Position numbers and translations under genes: made by a program. 64,000 bases of DNA. Source: Affinundibacterium flavidum (GTDB lineage Bacteria > Pseudomonadota > Gammaproteobacteria > Burkholderiales > Burkholderiaceae_D). The notes beneath the pieces are model-generated. The model was not told the origin of the DNA. It worked only from the letters and a program-made list of their open reading frames with translations, and searched no databases. The DNA lies in the NCBI RefSeq assembly GCF_014284175.1, contig NZ_JACOGA010000003.1:1-64000 (forward strand), read 5' to 3'. This document shows, piece by piece, positions 1 to 8,544 of the stretch (its first letter is position 1; each line of letters opens with the position of its first letter).

Positions 1-43
1 CCATTTTTTCTGCAGTAAAATCATCCCTAAGAGTCGCAAGCAT
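1..43 (-). CDS. 5' end of an unidentified gene (partial)
   Basis: Only the first 14 codons are inside the window, reading MLATLRDDFTAEKM with no stop. A good Shine-Dalgarno (AAGGAGA) lies about six bases upstream of the ATG, which supports a real start. The gene is divergent from the thioesterase gene, and the gap of about 230 bases between them should hold both promoters. Too little is visible to assign a family. Confidence 0.5.
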   Translation of the reverse strand, partial: MLATLRDDFTAEKM

Positions 44-272
44 GTCGTTCTCCTTAATTTGATTGGTCGAGCTTTTATTTTAAGGTTTGCTATTTGCTTG
101 TCGACTCTTTTTTAATCATAGGATCTACGAATTATCCGACGAATTCGCAACAATTTCACGAACCCGATAGACCATGTGGGAGTGCACAATTTTGTGGAAA
201 TCAATTCTACATACAAAAGTTTGCTAAACTTAATCGAAGATAGCTAGATTGAAATAATTGAGAGAGATTTTG

Positions 273-1091
273 ATGAGTTTTGAAACCATGTTAGTACAAG
301 CCGGGCGATCTTCGCTTGTGACAATGGAGTCGGGTTGGGGACAAGGTCGCGCCATTTTTGGAGGGCTCTTGGGTGCAATGGTCGTCGCGCATATGCAAGC
401 GCACCTGACCGGTGATGCCAAGCTGCGTGCCCTGACGATTTCGTTTGTTGCGCCTGTCGAAGTAGGTGAAGTTGAATTTAAAAGTGAAGTGCTACGCGCA
501 GGAAAATCGGTCACGCAAATGCAATGCCATTTACTTCAACAAGGTAAGGTCGTATTAAGCGCGCTCGCCAGTTTCGGTGTCGCACGTAGCTCGCAAGTGG
601 TAGTCGCGAGTGAGGCTGCTCCCGATTTTGGTGACATCAACGATGGCTTGTCCTTCCCCTATATCGAAGGCATCATCCCCGAATTTACCCGCAAGATCGA
701 CTTTCTTTATAAAGATTGTGATTTGCCGTTCAGCGCTTCGTCCAAATCACATATCAATGGCTGGATGCGTTGGAAGGAATCTGCTGGAGTGAGTGCCGAG
801 GTGAGCACTGCATGTGCGCCACTGTTGAGCTTGATAGCACTCATCGACGCCTGGCCACCAGCGATTCTACAAATGCTTGACCGCCCCAGTCCCGCCAGCA
901 GCTTAACTTGGACTTTAGAATTTCCAAGCATAGACGAGACAAGCTTATCGCAACAATCTAATCCATGGTGGCAATACCGGGCACACACGGATGCCGCACA
1001 CAATGGCTACGGCCACATCGCAGCCGAAGTCTGGAATGAAAATGGCAAACTAGTCGCGATTAGCCGCCAGACAGTGACGGTGTTTGCTTAA
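273..1091 (+). CDS. TesB-like acyl-CoA thioesterase (double hotdog)
   Basis: This is probably a cytoplasmic acyl-CoA thioesterase that hydrolyses acyl-CoA to free acid and CoA. The N-terminal half has the pattern of 4HBT_3/TesB-type hotdog domains: a glycine-rich GWGQGRAIFGG stretch leading into a long helix, then strands with FVAPVEVGEV and a following RAGKSVTQ segment. The C-terminal half would form the second hotdog and ends in the strand-rich segment AISRQTVTVF. The length of 272 residues suits the family. An in-frame TTG lies 15 bases upstream, but the ATG chosen here is preceded by AGAGAGA at a better distance. The gene stands alone and faces the convergent TPM gene. The acyl-chain preference cannot be read from sequence. 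Confidence 0.75.
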   Translation: MSFETMLVQAGRSSLVTMESGWGQGRAIFGGLLGAMVVAHMQAHLTGDAKLRALTISFVAPVEVGEVEFKSEVLRAGKSVTQMQCHLLQQGKVVLSALASFGVARSSQVVVASEAAPDFGDINDGLSFPYIEGIIPEFTRKIDFLYKDCDLPFSASSKSHINGWMRWKESAGVSAEVSTACAPLLSLIALIDAWPPAILQMLDRPSPASSLTWTLEFPSIDETSLSQQSNPWWQYRAHTDAAHNGYGHIAAEVWNENGKLVAISRQTVTVFA

Positions 1092-1101
1092 GTTTGGAGT
1101 G

Positions 1102-1126
1102 ATGAATACGGTACGGCGTATTTCAT
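1102..1126. terminator. Hairpin between convergent genes
   Basis: An imperfect inverted repeat (ATGAATACG against CGTATTTCAT, one bulge) sits in the 31-base gap between the convergent thioesterase and TPM genes. It touches the stop codon of the latter. A TTTTT run follows shortly after on the plus strand. It could serve as a bidirectional terminator; the short stem makes this tentative. Confidence 0.4.
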
Positions 1127-2604
1127 TCATAGTTTTTCTTAAACCATGCGTAATAGTGCTTGAGCAGCGCATCGTCAGGTGTGCTTTTGAGTAAAGCGAG
1201 GTAATGTTTTTCTTCGGCGTCGATATCCGTGGTATTGGCGTAAATGTCGATTAAGCGCCAGTGCAACTCGCTTTTTTGCGGGGCTAGCGACAAAGCTTTT
1301 TCATACATCTCCGCGGCAGCTTGTATCCAATACATATCAAACTGAAGAATTTCTGCCAAATCTTGATAGGCTTGTGCATCTTGTGGATGCTGTTGAATGC
1401 GCGCTTCGGCAGCTTGTAAGCCTTGCTTGATGTTGCTGCTAGCGTCACTCGCATGATCAGCATGACCATTCAATTTTGGTGGCACGATACGATCGTAATA
1501 CACGGAAGCCTGATCGCGCCAAGCGAATGCAAAAGGTCCGGAATCAAATTTTGGGTGACTACTGCCATCTTCATATAAATGAAAATAAGCCCAAGCTTTT
1601 GCTTCATCGATCAGCCACAATCCTTCCGCATTTTTACGCATGAGTATCGGTTGCACTGGTGAATTAAGTGGAAATTTCACTACCGCCAAATCTTCTTTTT
1701 GCTGAATCTGGTACGGCATCGATTTTTGATAGTAGCGATACATACGTTGCAAATAGGCGGCCGTATGAGGTTTATTCATACGAAAAAACTGACTGCCCTC
1801 ACTCAATAATGGCAAGCGAGGCGAGCCTATGCCCAAGCGCAATGAATCGAAATAGCGTTGCAATACTAGATCTAGCGATTGATCAGGCTGCATGCTGTGC
1901 TCAAGTTCGGCCGACAAGGCTGGCACTGCCGCTTGCACTTGTTCCAAGGTCGCAGCGTAATTGCGTCCAACGATGCCAGCACCGCCAGAAAAGTGCTGGC
2001 TCATCGATGCCAGGGGTGACAGGCTGGGAATCGCCATCGCATGCACTTGACCACTCTTTTGAAAATCCAAATAATCAATGCCCATGGTCACGATGACTTC
2101 TGTCAAAAAATCACGCTTGGCAAATGGTGCGGACGAGAGCATAAAAGTACGCGCGGCTTGCTCTAGTCGGCGGCATAAGGCATCAGGAAACACGCCTTCC
2201 AATTGATAACTTACTTCTATCTTGAATAGATGCTCTTGCTCTGACCAAATCAAGAGCAAAGCCGCTTGCTTGGCAGATCCGAGTGTGGCAAAGCGCTGCA
2301 CCGCTTGCTGCTCGATACTAAGTCCTGTGGGTAAATGATCTTGCAAAATCAATCCCAAGCGAATTTGTGTACGTTCTTGAAAAAAACGTAGCGAACTACG
2401 CAATGCCCTATCGTATTGGTGATCACTAGAGGTATTGATAAAGCCATCTGCCGGAAACGTGAGATCCGAATTAGCTTGCGTTGACGATGACAAGTAAGTC
2501 GTCTTAAGCATGACAAATCCTAGCGCCGCGGTGATTACACCAGTGAGTGCTACAACACCCAAGACGATGAGCATTCGCCGTCTATGCTGGCCGAAACGCA
2601 TCAT
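1123..2604 (-). CDS. Membrane-anchored TPM-domain protein with C-terminal TPR
   Basis: The product has a short basic N-terminus, one membrane segment (about residues 10-32), a TPM_phosphatase-type domain (about 65-200, with the RIGLILQ-like strand and the long helix expected there), an extended middle part and two or three TPR-like helical repeats at the C-terminus. TPM domains occur in periplasmic or membrane proteins of mostly unknown function, some tied to photosystem repair or stress; no enzymatic role is claimed. An upstream ATG would add six residues, but the ATG used here overlaps the TGA of the preceding gene as ATGA, which suggests translational coupling. It is probably co-transcribed with that secreted protein and may act with it in the envelope. 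Confidence 0.65.
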   Translation of the reverse strand: MMRFGQHRRRMLIVLGVVALTGVITAALGFVMLKTTYLSSSTQANSDLTFPADGFINTSSDHQYDRALRSSLRFFQERTQIRLGLILQDHLPTGLSIEQQAVQRFATLGSAKQAALLLIWSEQEHLFKIEVSYQLEGVFPDALCRRLEQAARTFMLSSAPFAKRDFLTEVIVTMGIDYLDFQKSGQVHAMAIPSLSPLASMSQHFSGGAGIVGRNYAATLEQVQAAVPALSAELEHSMQPDQSLDLVLQRYFDSLRLGIGSPRLPLLSEGSQFFRMNKPHTAAYLQRMYRYYQKSMPYQIQQKEDLAVVKFPLNSPVQPILMRKNAEGLWLIDEAKAWAYFHLYEDGSSHPKFDSGPFAFAWRDQASVYYDRIVPPKLNGHADHASDASSNIKQGLQAAEARIQQHPQDAQAYQDLAEILQFDMYWIQAAAEMYEKALSLAPQKSELHWRLIDIYANTTDIDAEEKHYLALLKSTPDDALLKHYYAWFKKNYE

Positions 2605-3152
2605 AGAAAATCCAATGCGCACAGATAGTCAAAAAATGCTTGTCGGTTATTTGCGTTTTCTTGAGGATATTGTTTCAGCAAATCGGCGTAGGCTTGATGT
2701 AATTTTTGACTAGCCTGCTGCGCTTCACTACTTAAACTCCATGCTTGCCGACCTATTTCTTGTTGCTTGCGCACATAGAATCGTTGATGATCTTGCACAG
2801 CTGCCACGATCAAGTTACGTGCCGCCGTTAATTCGTTCGGAATTACCAGATCCTGCAGGCCTTTGATTAGGAGCGCATACCTTTGTACAAAATAATCGAG
2901 ACGCGCTTTATCACCCGCTTGAAATGCACGCATCGCTTCTACCTTTAACACGACGCCTTGATCACTCAACACAAACAAGCGCTTAAGGCCATCCTTTTGT
3001 TGACTTGTCAGTTTGGACTGCTCAACATTAAACACAGTACGTGCATGCGGAATCGCGGCGTACGCTTGTTCTGTGCTCATATTTTGCGCATGGCTGATTT
3101 GCCATAGACAGATCAGAGCACATGAAAGCATCAATCGTTGAACCATCATCAT
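2601..3152 (-). CDS. Small secreted helical protein, unknown function
   Basis: I do not recognise the family. The sequence shows a clear Sec signal peptide (a hydrophobic stretch ending near QISHAQ), followed by about 160 mostly helical, Gln- and Ala-rich residues ending in DYLCALDFL. Four ATGs are clustered at the start. The AAAAGGG motif directly touches the first, so the third or a later one is better spaced and is used here. The stop codon overlaps the start of the TPM/TPR gene, so the two are likely one operon whose products meet in the periplasm. Confidence 0.6.
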   Translation of the reverse strand: MMMVQRLMLSCALICLWQISHAQNMSTEQAYAAIPHARTVFNVEQSKLTSQQKDGLKRLFVLSDQGVVLKVEAMRAFQAGDKARLDYFVQRYALLIKGLQDLVIPNELTAARNLIVAAVQDHQRFYVRKQQEIGRQAWSLSSEAQQASQKLHQAYADLLKQYPQENANNRQAFFDYLCALDFL

Positions 3153-3520
3153 AAGCATCCCTTTTTGAACTGAATATTCTTAAAAAACCACTACGCCGCA
3201 CAGGCTTAGCTAAGCGCTCCAATTGTTCGAATTTAAACCATTCGGCATCATAACGCTTACTTACACTCAACACGCACAAATTAAATTTTGAAACTTTCTC
3301 ATTTTTTCTGCATAGAATATTCTTTTAATTTTGATGATTAAACCGTGTGTTATGAAATTCTGTGATGTGCACTTTTTGTCGATTTTTTACACCTCAGGTT
3401 TATACCGTATAACGGTGATCAATCAAGCGCCATGCGGGTTTCAAGGGACTTGAAAAAAATTGTCTTTTTTAACGAGCCAAGTTAATATGCATTTTTGTCA
3501 AATTAAATTGAATTGAAGTT
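3153..3520. other. Intergenic, divergent promoter region
   Basis: This AT-rich gap separates a leftward operon from the small-gene region to the right. It should carry the promoter of the secreted-protein/TPM pair. I see short A and T runs but no convincing gene, repeat or attC-like fold. Confidence 0.5.
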
Positions 3521-3958
3521 ATGTTGACTAAAACTACGTCACCGCTATGTGAGCTGCCTTTTAGACAGCCGATTTTCTCACTGTTGATAGGGCTTCACAT
3601 TGCGGCAGCTTTTTTGTTTGTGATCAGTACCCGCCCGACAGGCTGGCTCGTGCTTCCAGCGACTTTCATTCCGTTGTATTGGCTTGGCTATGGCAGGCAA
3701 ATGCTTAACCTTCCGTCATATTGGGGGAAAGTAAAGAAGCCGGACTTTGTAGATTCTGTTGGATGGCGTCTGCGGTTGTTGGTCGTTCTTTACCCATCAT
3801 CTGTGTTCTTCGGTATCTGGTTCGGATTGGAATATCGGCCGCATCTTTTTTCTGATGTTGACCTTATCCGCTATGCTTTTGCGGTTGCGACTGGGGTTAT
3901 CTTGCCGCCTTTGTACTTGATGGCGGTGCGCGCAATAAACACGTCGAAAGAGAGCTGA
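3521..3958 (+). CDS. Small multi-pass membrane protein, possible integron-cassette gene
   Basis: The 145-residue product has about four hydrophobic segments (roughly residues 17-36, 40-54, 85-103 and 120-138) joined by short charged loops. No conserved catalytic motif is visible and I do not recognise a family. The ribosome-binding site is weak. About 57 bases after its stop lies a sequence with the complete layout of an attC recombination site in the same orientation, which is how integron cassettes are built: one gene followed by its attC. That makes this a candidate cassette gene of unknown function. Confidence 0.55.
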   Translation: MLTKTTSPLCELPFRQPIFSLLIGLHIAAAFLFVISTRPTGWLVLPATFIPLYWLGYGRQMLNLPSYWGKVKKPDFVDSVGWRLRLLVVLYPSSVFFGIWFGLEYRPHLFSDVDLIRYAFAVATGVILPPLYLMAVRAINTSKES

Positions 3959-4015
3959 AGTATGCGTTCTAGAATTCACGCTCCTACAAACTCGCGCCGC
4001 GATCAAGCCCATGCA

Positions 4016-4102
4016 ACATAACTTTTTGCTCGACACGGAAACACAACTGAAGGCTGCGGCTTCGCCGCGTCGGTTGTGTTCCGGTCAGCGCCAGCGTTAG
4101 CC
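4016..4102 (+). other. attC-like integron recombination site
   Basis: The ends are ACATAAC (4016-4022) and GTTAGCC (4096-4102), giving the AAC/GTT core of R'' and R'. Inside them lie five- and six-base unpaired spacers, then L'' GCTCGAC (4028-4034) and L' GTCAGC (4084-4089). L'' carries exactly one extra base relative to L', which gives the extrahelical G on the bottom strand. The centre is a long imperfect hairpin (CGGAAACACAACTGA against TCGGTTGTGTTCCG). This matches attC architecture element by element. The GTTRRRY consensus is broken at one position (C for the third R), so it is not perfect. No second attC and no intI gene is seen in the window. Confidence 0.7.
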
Positions 4103-4115
4103 ATCAGGTAGTGCC

Positions 4116-4892
4116 ATGAGAAAAATCATTCAGGCTTTAATATTTTTCACCCTAATTGTAAATGCTGGTACATCGGTAGCCGCCCAGGGAAAAAATGGAA
4201 TTGAAGCAGATAGTTGGCTACGAGATGCAGTTGAGCGGGCTGCCCCCGGTTACAAGGTTGCGTGGTTTAGTGTCGGCTCACTTGATAAAGGCAAGACCGA
4301 ATACACTGCGGCTATGTTACAAAAATCCATATCAGGCAGTGAAAACTATGAAATCCGCATGGCAATCTTTCGACGCGAAAAAGATCAGAGTTATCAATTA
4401 GAAGCTCTTTCGAAGAGTTGGGCCGACTACCTTGGCGGCGACCCTTTCTGGGGAGTGGAAATTGAGAAGCAGTTTATAGTTGTGTCATCTTCTTCCTCTG
4501 GTAATTCCTACGGTGACGACTCGAAACTCCTCTTCCGAAAGATGGATGGAAGGTTTCTTCTTGTAGGTGAAGAATCGAAATCGTATGGCTTCACAAGCTC
4601 TCCTGAAAACTCAGAGTACAGAGAAAATCGCACTAGCGTCAATTTCCTTACTGGTCGTGCAATTCACTCCCGGCGTTCTGGCCCTCCTAAGGCCGACCCA
4701 AACTTGTTGGGTTTTGGCGGTAAGTCCCGAAGCAAAGAGATGCAGTTTCAATTTTTTAAAACTGCGCCAATTGACTTCGCTAACTTTGACCCTAATAGCT
4801 ATGAATTATATTTTCAGGCTATAGCCAATGCCTGTGGTTTTATTAACGAGAAAATGAAATACGAACCATGCAGCAAATCTTCAGCCAAGTAG
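4116..4892 (+). CDS. Secreted hypothetical protein after the attC-like site
   Basis: The product has a Sec signal peptide (hydrophobic residues 5-20, probable cleavage after VAAQ) and about 235 mature residues with mixed beta-rich content and a Cys-containing C-terminus (CGFINEKMKYEPC). I do not recognise the family. The ATG is only 13 bases after the GTT core of the attC-like site, a spacing typical of the next cassette in an array. However, no attC follows this gene; instead it ends at a palindromic repeat. It may be a former cassette gene or simply the insertion neighbour. Confidence 0.55.
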   Translation: MRKIIQALIFFTLIVNAGTSVAAQGKNGIEADSWLRDAVERAAPGYKVAWFSVGSLDKGKTEYTAAMLQKSISGSENYEIRMAIFRREKDQSYQLEALSKSWADYLGGDPFWGVEIEKQFIVVSSSSSGNSYGDDSKLLFRKMDGRFLLVGEESKSYGFTSSPENSEYRENRTSVNFLTGRAIHSRRSGPPKADPNLLGFGGKSRSKEMQFQFFKTAPIDFANFDPNSYELYFQAIANACGFINEKMKYEPCSKSSAK

Positions 4893-5012
4893 GTGGGCAC
4901 GCTCTTTGTGCCCACGCGGAATTGATAGTCATCGTTTAAAAAAACTTTTACGCCTTCGATTTCTCACCTTGAGCAACCGTGGGTGGGAACAATGAAACCG
5001 TGTCCACCCACG
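4893..5012. repeat. Palindromic intergenic repeat, copy 1
   Basis: The unit begins with a perfect hairpin (GTGGGCAC, seven-base loop, GTGCCCAC), continues through ACGCGGA and TTGATAGTCATCG with a conserved AT-rich spacer reaching GCAACCGT, and ends with a second palindrome (CGTGGGTGG against CCACCCACG). The same order recurs at about 5713-5834 with clear similarity. The first hairpin could also terminate transcription of the preceding gene. Confidence 0.65.
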
Positions 5013-5056
5013 AGACTAAAATACATAACATCACGTTTAAAAAGTCCTATTAAGAC

Positions 5057-5323
5057 ATGCCATCCAATTTCCTAATTAACCTTTTGTTAGCAGCATTCGT
5101 TAGCGCGAGCATTGCTGCCGTCGTGGCTTACTTTGCTAGCGTTTCTGTTCGGAAATTCGTGTGCGGAACAGCGGTGATTTTGCAGCACATTCACCCTTTG
5201 AGTTGGGATTCGGAAAGTTTTCGAGAAAGGTGGAAAAATGAATACACTCGACGAGAGACTTTTTTTTCGGCATGGTTTCTAGCTTTTACTTTATTGCTAG
5301 TTGTTGCAATATTATTTCAATAA
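5057..5323 (+). CDS. Small two-pass membrane protein, unknown
   Basis: The 88-residue product has a membrane segment near each end (about 5-30 and 68-87) and a charged loop between them containing WDSESFRERWKNEY. I do not recognise a family. There is no strong Shine-Dalgarno. It lies among small orphan genes in the accessory region. The hairpin layout is consistent with a real membrane peptide, but homologue support would be needed. Confidence 0.4.
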   Translation: MPSNFLINLLLAAFVSASIAAVVAYFASVSVRKFVCGTAVILQHIHPLSWDSESFRERWKNEYTRRETFFSAWFLAFTLLLVVAILFQ

Positions 5324-5414
5324 AAAAGAGATTGGTAGTTCAATGAGTAACGCAAATGAACTCAAGTTTTGATATACCACTTCCAACATCACCAACCGAC
5401 GAATCGTCTTGAAT

Positions 5415-5711
5415 ATGCTCTTCATAGTTCTATTTTCTGACAAGCCAAATTCCGGAGAAATCCGTGCCGCCCATCTTCAAGCGCATATTGACTGGCTTGA
5501 GAAGAACAAAGAATTCATCCCCGTTGGTGGCTCGCTGCGACAAGAACTTGGTGAAACGCCCAAAGGTGGGCTGTGGATCGTCAATGCTGACTCAAAGGAA
5601 CAGATCGATACTTTGATCAAAACTGATCCTTTCTTCATTGCAGGTTTGCGCCAGAGCTACGAAATACTTCATTGGTCAAAAGCAAACGCCGAGCGTATGG
5701 TGCTCATTTAG
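5415..5711 (+). CDS. YciI-family protein
   Basis: The product has 98 residues when the ATG is used rather than the TTG six bases upstream. It has the YciI/YCII (dimeric alpha-beta barrel) pattern: an N-terminal strand MLFIVLF, an early helix with RAAHLQAHIDWLEK holding the His and Asp typical of the family, a strand with GGSL and GGLWIVNA, and DPFFIAGL, which matches the usual DPF motif. Family members are small cytoplasmic proteins, some with hydrolase or dehalogenase-like activity; the substrate is unknown. A copy of the intergenic repeat follows directly. Confidence 0.75.
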   Translation: MLFIVLFSDKPNSGEIRAAHLQAHIDWLEKNKEFIPVGGSLRQELGETPKGGLWIVNADSKEQIDTLIKTDPFFIAGLRQSYEILHWSKANAERMVLI

Positions 5712-5712
5712 G

Positions 5713-5834
5713 CAATGTGGATTGGCTCGCTTTTTTACTGACGCGGATTTGATAGTCATCGAGCAAAAATCTTTTACACCTTCGTTTTTTTCCACCTTAA
5801 GCAACCGTAACGCGTGGGCACAATGATGCCTTTC
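5713..5834. repeat. Palindromic intergenic repeat, copy 2
   Basis: This copy shares with copy 1 the blocks ACGCGGA, TTGATAGTCATCG, CTTTTACxCCTTCG, CACCTTxAGCAACCGT and a GTGGG...CCCAC palindrome. The left hairpin has decayed (GGCTCGCTTTTTTACTG in place of the clean stem), and insertions or deletions separate the blocks. The rest of the gap up to 6089 is AT-rich, with nothing recognisable except the promoter region of the next gene. Confidence 0.6.
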
Positions 5835-6089
5835 CCACTTTACACACTTAATCAATCGACTCTCAGTCGGTTCAGTCCTACATGGTTTATCCACCGCAAT
5901 GATCGCGGATTCTATTTTTGCATTTCTGGCGCGACGGATAAACGCTATTCGTTAAATCTGCTAAAAATTTAGAACAATAGAACATGCTCTACAATATAGG
6001 TAGTGTTTTTATATTTAATTCAAACGTGAAATTAAAATATACTCATTATGAGTTTTTGTATCAGATCAAGTTATGTGAAAGGGAAATAA

Positions 6090-7133
6090 ATGAGTTATGT
6101 TATCCAGATTGTGGATGCCGCTCTTCCAGGCGATACGATGCAACGTCGGCGCTTGATCGATCAATTGATTGAGGAATATCACACCAATGATCAAAAACCA
6201 GATACCGCATTGAGTCAAATGTACCAACAACTTGTTAACAGGTTTCCTTGTCTGACCAGTTTCATTGACGACAGAATTGACGAATGTGTTTGGGGTGACG
6301 GTCCGTTATTGACAAATTTTGGTGAACGGGTTGCCGTGCTTGATATCGTTCAGCGTCAAGATGAGGTTTTAGTTGTAATCCTTAAATTAGCACAAGACTT
6401 AAATCTAAAAGTTATTGATGCTCAGAGGGACATAGTTTTTTATCCGAAAAGTCAAGAGTCCATAGAATACATTGCTGTACATGAGAAGTTATCCGAGCAA
6501 GAAACGTCACTTACAGAAAAGAGTGTGCGGGATACTATTGCTGATCGCTTCGCGCCATTATTGACACCAGTTGGGTTTATTTGGAATAAGAAAGACAAAT
6601 GGTTTCAAAGGAATGTTTCATATGGAATGCAATGTATTCGGGTGGGAGTGGAAAAGAAGCGTGATGCGTTCACAATATATTATGTGGCAAGATTTGATGT
6701 ATTGGCAGTAGGTGATGTTATGAGACGACTATTCAATGATCCTACGGCGACTGGATACATTGGGTGCGTTGAAGAGTATTTTACAAAAAGAAAATTACCA
6801 CTTTCAGTAGCCAGCATCGATGAACTACGTAATGTTACAAAGTTGTTTGAGGAATTGACCGAGTCGACAGTTCTTCCTTTTTTAGAGAATTCATTGACGC
6901 TCGATAGTCTGAATAAAGCATTAAACGATACTGAAAAATGTAGGCATTTTATTGGGAGACCATTCATCTATAAAGTGCTTTCATTGGCCTATTTAGTCGA
7001 GCCGAAAAAAATACATGAGGTTGTAGAAGTGTATAGAAACCACATTAAATTATTGAATTATTCTGAAGATGCTTACCTAAAACCGATTGAGGATACTGTC
7101 AATAAACTCATCGAACTTAATCCCACTCTTTAA
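6090..7133 (+). CDS. Hypothetical protein with DUF4304-like middle domain
   Basis: The 347-residue cytoplasmic protein has a good start (GAAAGGGA seven bases upstream). Residues about 1-145 form an alpha/beta domain of unknown type that includes RQDEVLVVILKLAQDLNLK and IVFYPKSQ. Residues about 145-230 resemble DUF4304: an amphipathic helix, the GFIWNKKDKWFQRN turn, then strands ending in the FDVLAVGDVM segment. The remainder is helical. DUF4304-type proteins are often found as orphan or immunity-like genes in accessory regions, but there is no partner toxin next to this one. No function is assigned. Codon use is AT-rich compared with the housekeeping-type genes further right. Confidence 0.5.
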   Translation: MSYVIQIVDAALPGDTMQRRRLIDQLIEEYHTNDQKPDTALSQMYQQLVNRFPCLTSFIDDRIDECVWGDGPLLTNFGERVAVLDIVQRQDEVLVVILKLAQDLNLKVIDAQRDIVFYPKSQESIEYIAVHEKLSEQETSLTEKSVRDTIADRFAPLLTPVGFIWNKKDKWFQRNVSYGMQCIRVGVEKKRDAFTIYYVARFDVLAVGDVMRRLFNDPTATGYIGCVEEYFTKRKLPLSVASIDELRNVTKLFEELTESTVLPFLENSLTLDSLNKALNDTEKCRHFIGRPFIYKVLSLAYLVEPKKIHEVVEVYRNHIKLLNYSEDAYLKPIEDTVNKLIELNPTL

Positions 7134-7487
7134 ATCAAGGCCGTAAGGCGTACTCTTGTCGTAGTATGTGATTGATCACAACGAATCATCAATTTCATCG
7201 GTTCGTTTAATCAGCAATTAAATTGTTTTGCTGGTTATCGAATGATCGTCGGACGGTGCAATGCGCTTTTGGCTATTGCCCCCTACTTACTACTCACTAG
7301 ATCATGGTCATAGTCATTTTTCCGTGACAATGAAACACCGTCGTGATTGATCAGCATTTCCTATTAATTACGAAAATTGCCAAGCATAAGGAGCCAAGAT
7401 AAGATCGCTCCTTATTTCATCAACAGCGTTAAATTGTGCAGCTCTCTTCTGCTAACCTCAAAATATCCAATTAGGTAATTCATCGTC
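7134..7487. other. Intergenic with one hairpin
   Basis: No gene is evident. A perfect nine-base inverted repeat (ATAAGGAGC at 7386-7394 against GCTCCTTAT at 7407-7415, 12-base loop) lies about 70 bases upstream of the GST gene. It could be a terminator or an operator-like structure in its leader. Confidence 0.4.
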
Positions 7488-8288
7488 ATGGCAACCCCGT
7501 CCAAGATCACGGTCTATCACATCCCTGTCTGCCCTTTCTGTCAGCGTTTAGAAATTTTATTGGAACTCAAAGGGCGTCGGCATGAAGTTGAATTTGTCGT
7601 CGTTGATATTACCAAACCACGTGATACAAGTTTATTAGAGAAAACGCGTGGCACCACTGCGCTGCCTGTGTTGGAGACCGCGGATGGTAAGATCATTAAA
7701 GAGAGTATGGTGATCATGCAGTATCTGGAAGACTTATTTTCTGAACCTGCGGTTGCGCAGCGTGATCCTTATCGGCGTGCCATCGAAAATATGTTGGCAA
7801 AACTGGAAGGTGATTTTTGTACGCAAGGTTATGTGTATGTGATGAACCAAGATCCAGCGCGACGCACAGCGCTCGAAGACAAGATGTTAAAGCAATACGC
7901 CAAGCTCAATGATTTTCTGTTGGAGCATTCGCCAAGTGGCACTTATCTGTTTGAAGAATTTGGCTGGGCAGAAACGGTGTTCACGCCCTTCTTTATGCGC
8001 TTCTGGTTCTTAGAATATTACGAAGACTTCGAACTTCCGGATGAAGAAGGATTTGCGCGCGTACGTCAATGGCGTGATGCCTGTCTTGCGCATCCTAAGG
8101 CACAACAGACTTCCAAAGAAGAAATCGTCAAGCTTTACTATGACTACGCTAAAGGTGCAGGCAATGGTGCATTACTGCCAGGTCGCACCAAGTCTTCGTT
8201 TGTATTTGAGCCCGATTGGCGCACGCGCCCTTGGCCGCCGAAAAACAAATATGCCCATAGTGCCACCGATCTGGAGTTGGGCTTATAA
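7488..8288 (+). CDS. Glutathione S-transferase family protein with CPFC motif
   Basis: The N-terminal thioredoxin-fold domain (residues about 7-85) carries the glutaredoxin-like redox motif CPFC and the cis-proline signature ALPVL, followed by the SMVIMQYLE helix start that binds the glutathione gamma-glutamyl group. The C-terminal helical domain extends to about 205 and the last 60 residues form a Trp- and Pro-rich tail. The CPxC motif points to omega-, beta- or dehydroascorbate-reductase-like GSTs acting as thiol transferases rather than classical conjugating enzymes. It is a cytosolic, single-gene unit. The substrate is unknown. Confidence 0.8.
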   Translation: MATPSKITVYHIPVCPFCQRLEILLELKGRRHEVEFVVVDITKPRDTSLLEKTRGTTALPVLETADGKIIKESMVIMQYLEDLFSEPAVAQRDPYRRAIENMLAKLEGDFCTQGYVYVMNQDPARRTALEDKMLKQYAKLNDFLLEHSPSGTYLFEEFGWAETVFTPFFMRFWFLEYYEDFELPDEEGFARVRQWRDACLAHPKAQQTSKEEIVKLYYDYAKGAGNGALLPGRTKSSFVFEPDWRTRPWPPKNKYAHSATDLELGL

Positions 8289-8460
8289 ACTTCTGCAAGA
8301 TCATAGATCAAGACCACTAGAGCGCTTGGGCAGAGTCGAACCTTGCCCCCCATAAATGATTTTTCAAGAGATATTCATGCAAAAACTTTCCCTACAGATC
8401 GAGTTCATACTCAAACTCGACAAACTCAAAGCAGTGTACGTAAGCCACGTAGATACAAGA

Positions 8461-8486
8461 GTGGGCACGATGAATCCGTGCTCCCC
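8461..8486. repeat. Palindrome related to the intergenic repeat, copy 3
   Basis: GTGGGCACGATGAATCCGTGCTCCC resembles the right-hand palindrome of copies 1 and 2, where GGxAACAATGAAACCGTGxCC occupies the same place. The rest of the unit is not recognisable here. It lies in the gap between the GST gene and the next secreted-protein gene. Confidence 0.45.
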
Positions 8487-8544
8487 AAAAAAACTATCCG
8501 CCAAGCCGCGAAATAAGATTAAATAATTTAGCCGGAATAACACA

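Noticed and set aside
3300..3520. A second attC site upstream of the membrane protein at 3521
   Set aside because: TAAC...GTTA near 3470-3490 is only a short inverted repeat without L'/L'' boxes or the central hairpin.
4893..5056. A second attC after the gene at 4116
   Set aside because: The hairpins here lack the AAC/GTT ends and spacer pattern; they belong to the intergenic repeat.
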